A stretch of 64,000 bases of DNA from Ulva prolifera (lineage: Eukaryota > Chlorophyta > Ulvophyceae > Ulvales > Ulvaceae), in the NCBI GenBank assembly GCA_023078555.1, contig CM041196.1, positions 12,542,985-12,606,984 of the forward strand, given 5' to 3'. The translations under genes and the position numbers were made by a program. The notes beneath the pieces are model-generated. The model did not search any database and was not told where the DNA came from. It saw nothing but the letters and a program-made list of their open reading frames with translations. How positions within the stretch are numbered: position 1 is the stretch's first letter; each line of letters starts with the position of its first letter. Positions 1-10,073 of the stretch are shown in pieces.

Positions 1-185
1 TGTGGGGACACAGCATGGGATGAACGAGACCGCTGCCGCACAGTGCGATGCAAGTTCGCGGCATTATATTTGATGGGACCATGCATGCATATCGTCACAG
101 GGATCGCATCGTAATTGTCCACTGCGCCCTCGTCGGCTCAATGCCACAGCTCACAGCCCATTCACATGCATGCGCGCTGCTGCAG

Positions 186-3100
186 GTACGGCGTCGCGTT
201 CCTTTACGGGGGCGCCCTCGTGCGTGACGGCGACTACACGGCCGGAGTGGTCGTGCAGGTGATGACGGCGATGCTCATCGGCGGGTTTGCGCTCGGCCAG
301 GCCGCGCCGGACTTTTCGTACTATGTCTCCGGCCGCGCCGCGGCCGCCCGGCTCATGCATGTGATCAATCGGAAGCCGCGCGCCGACGGCGGCGTCGTGC
401 CGGCGGCCGGTATGCAGGCGCGCTCACGCCAGCCAGTGTCTACCTGCTTTGGGATCTTGAAGAACTTGTTGTGAAATGACGTACTTGTGTCAGCTTAGAA
501 CGTGATGGCTATGGTCCTCGGCGACGTGGTCAGGTGTCCGAAGGTGACTCGCAACTCATCGTATCAGCCGCCAGGACCCCATCAGCCACTACAACTCCAT
601 GACCACAAGTAGCCTTCGCTGAACACTTAACAAGTGCATGCATGCAGGGCGAGGTGGAGGTGAAGGGGGTGTCCTTTGCGTACCCCGCGCGCCCCGACGT
701 CCCCATCTTCTCCAGCCTCACCCTCCACGTCCCCGCCGGGCAGACGGTGGCGCTGGTCGGGGCGTCGGGCAGCGGCAAGAGCACCGTCATCCAGCTGCTG
801 CAGCGCTTCTACGACCCCGCAGCCGGCTGCATCCGCGTCGACGGCACCGACATCCGGCAGCTGTCACTCGAGTGGTACCGCAACAATGTGCGCTGTCTAT
901 ACTTGTGCTGTACGTATGGACTCCTGAGGTGCCTTGCCGCTGCCTGACTCCGTTTGGTCTGAAGTGTTTTGTAGCTGGGAACCAGTGCTTCGTGGCCTCT
1001 GGTGGCCTGTGTTAGGCTCTGGTGACCTCTGGTCGCCTGTGATGGCCTGTGGTGGCCGCTGGTGGCCGCTGATGGCCTCTGGTGGCCTCTGGTGGCGCAC
1101 CGGCCCCACGGCTCCGATGTTGCGGTAGCTCTAGTTCCAACGCTGTGCTGATGTAAACCATGGCCTAGTGACTGGTAGACAGTCCTGGCTCCCCAATGGT
1201 AAATTCGTGTACCTATTTGACTGTATATACAGTCAAGTATATGTCCCTGTCACCGCCAACTCGACGTCTCCAAAATTGAAAAGGCGACACTTTTCTCGCC
1301 CTGACATTCAAGTTGCGGGGCTCATAAAGGCTTTGTATGTTGACTACGGTTTAGGGGTTAGGGGTTGGGGTCCACAGGTGGGCATGTGCAGGTCGGGCTG
1401 GTTAGCCAGGAGCCTACGCTCTTTGCGACGAGCATCAAGGAGAACATCGCGATGGGCCGAGAGGGGGCCAGCGACGATGAGATCAAGTCCGCCGCCGAGG
1501 CCGCCAACGCGCTGCGCTTCGTGAAACGGCTGCCCCAGGGCCTCAACACCCAGGTCGGCGAGCGCGGCGTGCAGCTGAGCGGCGGGCAGAAGCAGCGCAT
1601 CGCGATCGCGCGCGCGCTGCTCAAGAACCCGCGCCTGCTGCTGCTGGACGAGGCGACGAGCGCGCTGGACACGGTGAGCGAGCGCCTGGTGCAGGCGGCG
1701 CTGGAGCGCCTCGCGCAGGGCCGCACCTCCGTCGTCGTCGCCCACCGCCTCTCCACCATCCGCAACGCCGACAAAATCGCCGTCATGCAGGCACGCCGCC
1801 ACCTCCGTGCATGCATGGACCCGCGCCGCCATCTCCGTGCATGCATGGACCCGCGCCGCCATCTCCGTGCATGCATGGACCCGCGCCGCCACCTCCGTGC
1901 ATGCATGGACCCGCGCCACCACCTCCGTGCATGCATGGACCCGCGCCGTGCTTGAGTATCACCGCCGCGCTCTACTACTGGTGCGTCAAGACAGGGCACT
2001 GTGATCTCAAAAAGTCATATCATGCTAAGGTCCTTCTGGTCACGACCGCGCCCTCTCGTGCGGCGATCGGTAGTCAGCCGTGCCGGTTCCGTATTTACAC
2101 AGTGTCCCGTCAGGTCACATCTGGCCACCGAATATCATGATCCTAGCCTGCCGCTGATGTGGTCGAATGTCAGCCAAGCATGCAGGCGGGCGCGGTGGTG
2201 GAGGCGGGCACGCACGAGGCGCTCTACTCTGTGCCGGGCTCGGTGTACCGCTCCCTCGTGCAGCTGCAGGAGCAGGCCACCGACCGCCGAGGTTGCGGCG
2301 CCGCGGACGCGCTGGACCTTGACGCGGCGGCCGCCGCCGACGAGGAGGCGGCGGCCGTCATCGCAGCACAGCACAGCGTGGACGCACCGGGCGCGGCGGT
2401 GGAGGCGGGGGGCGCAGGGTCCGGCGTGTGGAGCAGGCGCACGGCGACGGTGTCTGACGCCGGGTCACAGAGAAACGCCAGTGCTAAGTGTGTGCAGAAG
2501 AAAGAGGGGAAGGATGGGAAAGCGGATGTGGATGCTGATGAGGACGCACTGGTGAGCATACTCCAGCGTTCGCACACAGCGCAAACCACAGCTTGGTGGC
2601 CTACTGGTGCTCTTTGAGGCCGGAAACGATATGCCCATCCGCATCAGCGGCAGGCATTCCTTACGTCTTCCTTTGCCGGCAAGTGGGAGTTCCATTCGAT
2701 TGCTCAGCTGCGGGTCTTGTTTTCGGGGGCGGCTTCCAGAAGCTCCACCCGACAATTAGAAAGTTTGTTCTGTCTGGTCTAACCTTGTGTCCTGACGATA
2801 GCTAGGTGCAGACAGAGGAGGAGAAGGCGGTGAAGGTCGGCCTGAGGCGGCTGCTCGGCATGAATCGCCGCGAGTGGCCGTACCTCGCGGCCGGCGTGGC
2901 CGCCTCGGCCACCATCGGCACCGTGCAGCCGCTGTTCGCGGTCATCCTCTCCAAGGCCACCGCGCTGCTCACGCCCGACGAGCCCGCGTCAAACCTGCTG
3001 CGGTTCTGCCTCTACCTCTTTGCCCTCGGCGCCGCGCAGCTCGCCTGTGGTACTCTGCAGGTATGCCGCTGAGTCAGCAGTGCCGATGAGGTCCCGTTTC

Positions 3101-6100
3101 ACCTGTTTCATTAATTAACAAGACGCCGTACTGGCATTGAGGTGCTGGCCCGAGGCTCAGCTGAAGCGGGCCTTGTCATACGTCATCATTGACATGTCCG
3201 TGTAGCCGATCCATGTGGCTACAGGCGTCCATGTTTGGCCTCGTTGGCGCGAACCTCGCGGAGCGCGTGCGCGTGCTCTTCCTCCGCGCCGCCCTCCACA
3301 TGGAGGTCGCCTGGTTTGACCAGGACGCCAACAGCAGCGGCGCGCTCGCGGCGCGGCTCGCGGCGGACGCGCCGACAGTGCGGGGGGCCGTAGGCGACAC
3401 CATCGGCATTATCGTCCAGAACGCTGTAACCCTCAGCGTGGGGTTCACGATCGCGTTTGTGAACGGCTGGAAAATGACGCTCGTTGTGCTGGCCGTGCTG
3501 CCGCTGCTCGGGTTCGCAACGTACGTGCAGACTGACGTCATGACGGGTGCGATGCTTACAGTCTCTGCCATTTCAGCCTTAAACTACACGCATTATTGTC
3601 CCTTGGGTAAGACTGGGTGCATCTGTGGCCTACGCTTGATTCCTGAGGACATGCAAGAAAGGGGAACCATTCTTGCATGTGCATCATAGGCGTGGGACGT
3701 CCACGTCACCCGCACCTCCCCTGTCGTCCCGCCACACGTCGTCTCGACAGTCTTCCATGCTAACCCACAAGCTCTCGTATCCAACCAGCTCGTCGGCGAC
3801 ATGTACTGGTATTGTTACGTGACTATCCGGTTTCTGCTTCACGGGGGGGGGGCGCGTGCAGGGCAGGCGGGCATCAGTGAGGACGCGTTTGGCCGCGCCG
3901 GCGACGCCGCGGCCGAGGCCGTGCATGCCCTGCGCACCGTGCACTCCTACAACCTGCAGGCGCGCTGCGGCGCGCGGTACGCCGCGCTCGTAGCGGCGCC
4001 AGTCGCACGCATGTGCCGCGCCGGCCTCACCGCCGGCGCCGTCTTTGGCGCCAGCCAGTGCGTGATGTTCAGCTTCTTCGCGCTCGCCTTCTGGTGCGCC
4101 GCTATCTGCCAGCCTCGCTGCACCATGCAAGCGTTGCGCGTGGCGACACACATCGTTGCCGGTCCAGCCTGTAGCTCTGTGCTTCTCATATACCGACCGG
4201 CCGGCGCATTCATGCATGCGTACAGCGGTCCAACACGCGCCCTGTCTGCGCGCTCCGAGTCGTGTACAGCTGTTCCATCCGCCGCTCGCAGCGGTCTCAT
4301 CATATATTCACACAGAGAGGGGCACAGCACACATGCGTGTGCCGTCGTCTGTTCGCGCGGCTGCCATGACAATCAGTCTCCGGGTATATGGTACTGATCA
4401 TGATCGCTGCAGCAGCCGGCATAGCACACTGCTCCCCGGAGGCGTCGCGGCAGCTTCCTGGCACAACCTGCAGGCCACCACCTATGCCACATCTCCCCAC
4501 CTACGCCACACGTCCCCAGCGCCCCCAGGATGGCGGGAGACTTGACAATGGCTGTGCGTCGGCAGTGCATACCAGCAGCGTGCAGCAGTGCCCAGGCTCC
4601 TGCGGCGATCGCAGCAGTGTGCAGCAGAGCCCAGCATCATGATGCGCATTTAGGGTGCTTGCATGCGACCTGATCGGCCCCGGTTCCGACAGCCCCAGTG
4701 TGCAGGTACGGCGGGAAGCTGGTGGATGAGGGCGAGATGGACCTCGAGGCGATGCTCACCGTCTTCTACGCCGTGCTGCTGTCCACGCTGGGCCTCGGTG
4801 ACGCGCAGATGGCGTTCCCGAAGGCCGCAAACGGCTCCAAGGCCGTCGCCCGCGTCTTCCGAGGTGCGCCGCCTGCGCCACCCCTTCCCGCCCCCCTCCG
4901 AGGTTCTCGGCTGCCCGCATTGATACTGTATTAATAATGTACATTATTAATACAGTATCAATGGGACGACGCGCGGACCTGCTATGCATGGTGAGGCTGC
5001 ACGTGCAGCCTCACCATGCATAGCAGGTCCGCGCGTCGTCCCATTCCAAGCGCAGGACAGGTCCTCCCCATCTGATCCACGTAGAGGTTGCAGGATCCCC
5101 CTCCTTCTTTGCTCCTTGGTGATATGTCACGCTTGTAGCCATATGCGTGTCCCTGGTGGCTACATACAATGCCGCAGGTATCGTGAGCACTCGCCCTGAT
5201 GCATGTGCACACGTGACGCGCACAAGATTCCTGGAGCTCCCAGAGGTCTTGCAAACCGTGGTCTCCACAGCACTCTGCCTTTTGGTGTGACGGTGAAAAC
5301 ATTTGTGTGGGAGATTCATGCATGACCGAGGGCCAAGGAAACTGGCTGATCACCTATAAAGCCGGCATCATGTCGTAGTGATTGGATTTATCGAGCAGTT
5401 CTATGCATGCGGGCGACTGTGCCCTGAATGAAAAGAGCCATGCCGCCTGGGTGCGCAGCATCGTGCACCGGCTCCGTCCATGGAACAGACGGCGGCACTT
5501 GTCGATCGCCCATCGCCAATGCATGTGCTCCATGCATGTAGTCATCGACAGGAAGTCTCTGATTGATGCCAGCAAGCCAGAAGGCCTCCGTCCTGACGAT
5601 CCTGTAAACGGAGAGGTGGCCCTGAGGGACGTCAACTTTGCGTACCCCACGCGGCCGGACGTGCCCGTCTTCCGCGGCTTCTCGCTCGTCGCGCCGGCGG
5701 GCCAGATGACGGCGCTGGTCGGCGAGTCCGGCAGCGGCAAGAGCACGATCGTGAACCTTGTGGAGCGCTTCTACGACGTCGATGGGGGGGCTGTGCTGCT
5801 GGACGGGGCGGACGTCAAGAGCCTCGACGTCACCTGGCTACGAGCACAGGTGTGCACCATGCTTGAGACCTGTTTTTGTTCTATCGGCTGTGCACCATGC
5901 TTGAGAGCTATGGTTCTTTCATCGGCTGTGCACATTTCCCAGCGCAGGTGTGCTTCACTTGCAATTGGCCAAACGTCTGTGTTTACTGGATGCGCACATG
6001 TCCGGCCCTGAACTTAAGAACTTTCCACATGCTTCGATCTACTTTTGCGTGGGAAGAACTGCGGAACGGCCTCTCCAACTTTTGATTAACTGTCGAACAA

Positions 6101-6647
6101 AGCTGCTGTTGAGCATTATCGCGAGCGTGGTGGTTTGAGCACGCAGGTGGGCCTCGTGAGCCAGGAGCCGGCGCTGTTCAACGGCACCATCATGGACAAC
6201 GTGCAGCTCGGCAAGCCCGATGCGACCCTGGAGGAGGTCATGGCGGCGTGTGAGGTGGCAAACGCACGAGAGTTCATCGAGCGGCAGCCCGACAAGTACG
6301 GCACGCTGCTGGGCGAGGGCGGGGGTATTTCACTCAGCGGCGGGCAGAAGCAGCGCATCGCGATTGCGCGCGCCGTGCTCAAGGACCCGCGCGTGCTGCT
6401 GCTGGACGAGGCAACGAGCGCGCTGGACGCGGAGAGCGAGCGCGTGGTGCAGGCAGCGCTGGACCGCCTCATGGCGGGCCGTACGTCCATCGTGATCGCG
6501 CACAGGCTGACCACGGTGCGGCAGGCGCACAAGATCGCCGTGGTGCAGCGGGGGGTGGTTCTGGAGGAGGGCACGCACGACGCCCTCATGGCGCGCGGCG
6601 CCGCCGGTGCCTACGTGCAGCTCGCCCGTGCCCAGGCCGGCATGTGA
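186..6647 (+). CDS. ABCB-type (MDR/P-glycoprotein-like) full ABC exporter, 5' truncated by window edge
   Basis: ATP-driven membrane exporter; the substrate cannot be read from sequence. Exons consistent in frame and phase: 186-417, 648-887, 1392-1790, 2186-2551, 2812-3060, 3225-3546, 3862-4093, 4706-4863, 5542-5849, 6147-6647 (about 1001 residues; TMD1 helices 1-5 lie upstream of the window). Order is end of TMD1, NBD1, a charged linker of roughly 100 residues, TMD2, NBD2. Both NBDs are intact. NBD1 has Walker [10 protein letters not shown] (759-785), Q-loop VSQEP (1401-1415), signature LSGGQ (1575-1589), Walker B LLLLDEA and H-loop AHRL. NBD2 has Walker [10 protein letters not shown] (5721-5747), VSQEP, LSGGQ (6333-6347), LLLLDEA and AHRL. 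Introns 418-647 and 1791-2185 fit only as GC-AG introns. A degenerate tandem paralogue follows at 10074. Family assignment is firm; the exact subfamily is inferred. Confidence 0.9.
984..1097. repeat. Imperfect decamer minisatellite (CTGGTGGCCT-like) in ABCB intron
   Basis: About ten degenerate copies of a 10-bp unit resembling TCTGGTGGCC lie inside the intron 888-1391 of the first ABC transporter gene. Copies differ by single substitutions such as GGTGACC, GGTCGCC and TGATGGCC. It looks like ordinary intronic satellite expansion. Confidence 0.75.
1348..1370 (+). repeat. Short telomere-like G-rich tract
   Basis: The tract reads TTTAGGGG, TTAGGGG, TTGGGG in succession, close to plant/green-algal telomere units (TTTAGGG), and ends about 20 bp before the acceptor at 1391. 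With only three G runs of four it may be chance. It could also form a G-rich intronic structure near the splice site. Confidence 0.5.
1801..1950. repeat. 30-bp minisatellite, five copies, inside GC-AG intron
   Basis: Five head-to-tail 30-bp units (1801-1830, 1831-1860, 1861-1890, 1891-1920, 1921-1950) differ at only one or two positions. Each unit carries the palindrome TGCATGCA. The array begins 11 bases after the donor of the GC-AG intron 1791-2185. Because 30 is a multiple of three, the array stays open in several frames, which explains the repetitive ORFs on both strands. Confidence 0.95.
4094..4705 (+). other. Paralogue-specific intron in TMD2 of the first ABCB gene
   Basis: This GT-AG intron (GTGCGCC to TGTGCAG) splits a Trp codon in the motif FALAFW-YGG, phase 2. 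In the tandem paralogue the same position is uninterrupted (FALSFWYGA, about 16672-16698). All other introns that can be compared between the two genes lie at matching positions. The intron was therefore either gained here or lost from the paralogue. It contains no recognisable gene. Confidence 0.85.
4918..5045. repeat. Twin perfect palindromes in ABCB intron
   Basis: Two abutting perfect inverted repeats share four bases. The first, 4918-4963, has 23-nt arms, no loop, and is AT-rich with centre TGTACA. The second, 4960-5045, has 43-nt arms, no loop, and is GC-rich with centre GCACGTGC and copies of ATGCAT in its arms. I checked both base by base and found no mismatch within the arms. They lie in the intron 4864-5541. 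Together they could extrude two hairpins side by side. Confidence 0.97.
5851..5935 (+). repeat. 38-bp tandem repeat at the 5' end of an ABCB intron
   Basis: Copies at 5851-5888 and 5889-5926, plus a partial third, start with TGTGCACCATGCTTGAGA and sit immediately after the donor at 5850. The donor-proximal sequence of the intron has therefore been tandemly duplicated, with several substitutions between copies. Confidence 0.8.
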
Positions 6648-9600
6648 GGCCGTTTTGATGCGCTGATGTCAGGGTCCGGCTTGAACAGCAGAGGGTCAGC
6701 AGAGGGTCAGCTAGTGCGCATGGTGTGTGTGATGCATGATGGAGTGAGTGGGAAGCAATGCAGAACAAGAGGATGCAGCAAGGGCACGCGCACGCTCTAT
6801 TCTATGTGGGCTGCATCTAATTCCAGAGCAACAAGTACCAAAGTACTCTCCATACGACCTTGAGCATAACAAACGGCAATGAAGCCGAATCGCGCTTGCT
6901 TGCGCTGGCTTGTGCCTGAAGAGCTAATGCCATTCTTCGCACGCGCAAGGAGCAAGAGACACTGAGCAGCGCGGCAGAAGACTCTTATTAGAAGAGGTTT
7001 GCAAGTATGTGTAGTATTCATGCAGCTATCTTGCCTACGCCAGGTGTGCATGTGGGCTTTGGTCAGGTTGGTTTGTGCTCAGGACAATCCAGGATCCTGT
7101 GGATCCTGCAGTTGACTGGTGCAGTCGTTGATGCAGTCGCTAGTGTTTTGGCTATCCACGTGTAGCTGGTGTTTTGAAGCTGGCGTTATAGATGTGATGC
7201 AGGTGCTGGTGTCGGCTGCTTGAGTTCCCGACTCCCGGCTGGAGTTCTGCTACTGCTCTATGCCTGTGGGTGCCCGCTGTGTTGACCAGACGAGGCCGCC
7301 TGAGAGGATCGGCTTTATGTGTGTAGACCTGTGTAATCTACAGTTGAGTTGCTTCGTTGGTGTGTGTGTTACAAGGATAAAGGTGGCGAGGCGGGCAGCA
7401 CCGAGAAAGAAGCAAGCGGACCAAGCACACACCCGTGCGTCGTTGGTGAAGGCAGGAAGAGTGTCTCCCCTTGCAGCAGACTCAAAAGCCCCGTCGGTGG
7501 TCACATGGCCTTGCTCACTGTCACTGCCTGCGAATTCTGGATCCAGTGTGTGTCCAGACAGCCTGCTCGGTAAATAATAGGCTGTACGCAGTCTGCGTGC
7601 ACCATGGCTGTCGTGCGCTGTCATGGGTCGTACTCGTGGCCCCGTGCAGCCTGATTGCGTGGTGCCGGCAAGCAGGCTGCAGGCAAGAACAACAGCGGTT
7701 GCATGTACGCTCGGCTCCTAGCGAGGCACAACATGGTGATGCCAGCAGAACGTGAATCGGGGTTTCTCCCGCAGGGGAAGCTGTCACTGTCATATGCACA
7801 TGATGTCATGTCTCATGCCGTCTCCAAACGTGGCCTTGGATCTTATGGACTCCGGCAACGCCTGGTCATCGCAAGGACGGCGCAAGGCAATTATCTCTAT
7901 ATGAGATGCTGACAGTACAGCGCCGCATGAGCCTGCGCATTGCGTACTACACCTCGAGATACACGATCAGACTGCCACATGCCGTGAGAGTCGCGCATTG
8001 CCTCACGTGGTCTGTGAAGGTGCAGCATGTGCCATGAGATGCAGGCAGTTCGTGGACGGGCGGCAAAGTCGCTGTGCCAGCACGGTGGTGCGTTCGGCCT
8101 CGATGTAGCAGCCCACCAGGCCTGGCGCAAGATGTCTTGCTCAACAATCACTTGAACTGTTGCTTGTCAGCGTGTGAAGCAGTTCGAACGCGCCCTGCCG
8201 CACGTGGGTGGACGTTGGCCGTCCCGAACAACTTCCGTGAGACGGTTGTTTTTGGGCGCAACTGGTGAATCAGCGAGTACGATGGCGGTGACATTGCTAA
8301 ACAATGTGGGGGATTAGCAATATTCCAGAGATGTAATTGCCTTCCCCTGATTGTTGCTGTTGCCATGAGGAAGTCACTGTCACGTCGCTGGTCAAGTAGG
8401 TGGCCCCGATCGGTGTCCACACTTCCACTTGTATCCATAGTGCCCGATTATATTACGTGAAATTAAATCCGTCTTCTGCACCACTTGCGGTCAAATGTCG
8501 TGAAGTGCTGTTGGTGGCGAAGGACGGACACCTGTGAGCAGCGATCAGCTTCTGGACCAAAAGAAGCAACAGCCTTGCTGCAAAAAAACCCACCGAAGAG
8601 TACCACAAGATCTTTTGGTGCAAATTTGATGATTGAGGACGCCAGATTGGCATAGGATAAGGCAAAATCGCTGCGTTCGCATGCCTCTCGGCGCCCAGCA
8701 GTGCGTGCCACGCTGCAGGTGCTTTCCTGGCAAGTGACAAAGGAGCATGCCTGTATTAGTTCCCTGATGAGTGCTCCGTTCTGCGCGTCGTCAGATTCGG
8801 ACGGCGCATCGTGCCATGCCGCTGCGTCGAAGCCAGGGAGCTGGCAGCGTCGCAAACTCAACCGATTCAGGCTTCGAATTGCATTGACGGGCGAGCCTGC
8901 CCTGCATCCGCCGCAGCTGATTTTACTTCGATTCCTCAAAGCGAGAATTTATGTTTGAATCTTTTCGGCGAGATCCCCACCCCAGACCTGAACTCAGGCT
9001 GAGCAGGCTCACTAGCCGCTGCGTGCTCGGTTATGACTGCGTCACTTGTTCTCCGTGACAGTTTAACCACCTTCTGTATGGCTGTGCTTGGCAAACTGGA
9101 GTATAGGAATGATGTTCGTGCTTCTGTGCTGGGACACTGTAAGACTGGTTGAGATGGGATACTGATGACAATAGCAAGCGGAAGCTGCACGTTATTGTGC
9201 AGTCGTCAACGCTATATATCTAGATGTTGCGTAGCGTGCGGCATTCGTCACGGTGTTCGATCTCGACATGGCAGTCGCCAGCCAACCGAACGTCGCGACC
9301 GAACGCGTCGAATGCAAGTCCGTCATGCTATGGCTACAGGTGGAAACTCGACACCCTTGACGCTTTCCAATGTTCACGGTCGCGCGATGCACTCACATTT
9401 CTGCTCACGGTCGCCGGGGCGCGAAAGCATGCCTGTAGCTTTACGCCACCTCACATATGGAGCTTGCTTCGGGACCATCAACGCATTGACACGCACCATA
9501 TGGCCTAGCTGGCGACAAGAAATGTTATCTCTCAGACAGATCTCTCGGAGAGATACTTAGCAATAGTTTAATCGGTTGAACGCCTCGCAGGTCCTACCTG

Positions 9601-10073
9601 CGGACGATGATGAGGTCTGACTCGTCCAGCTGCATTGCACTGTTCTGAGCACATGCATATGACCACCCCAAGTTGAAGCAGAAATTTCACACACAACAAT
9701 CACACCCAGGTCCGACAAATAGATGCACCTGGCTTCTTTACTAAAAAAGAAAGAAACACACTGCAGGCATTCGTGTGGGTAGCTGGACACGCCTGAGCCA
9801 CCCGCCACAGCAGCCTCCACGGCCACCTCCCTGGCACGCATCGGACGACCTCACCACCCGTCAGCACCTCAATTGACCAGCCCCCATTGCCACCACCCTT
9901 CCGCCTCCCCCCCACCCCTCCAAACGCTTTTAGTACTCCGCCCTAGGCAGGGCATATTCTCCGGTGGCCCCTCCTCCCCGTTTCAAACCTTTCCCTACCA
10001 TTCCAGCCGCGGCCGCAGAGCTGGCGACCTCATGCATAGATAACTCGGCACAGCGCAGCGCAGCACAGCCGCC
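6648..10073. other. Intergenic region between the two ABCB genes
   Basis: About 3.4 kb with clearly lower GC than the flanking exons. No frame shows a recognisable protein, and the modest ORFs, for example 8463-8939 on the minus strand, have no motif I know. It should hold the 3' UTR of the first transporter and the promoter and 5' UTR of the second. No convincing TATA box or RNA gene was seen. Confidence 0.7.

Noticed and set aside
1801-1950. Regular repeats that might suggest a CRISPR array
   Set aside because: Units are head-to-tail with no spacers and lie in a eukaryotic intron; it is a minisatellite.
8463-8939. 158-codon minus-strand ORF between the ABCB genes
   Set aside because: No family resemblance, and neighbouring frames are equally open; not supportable as a gene.
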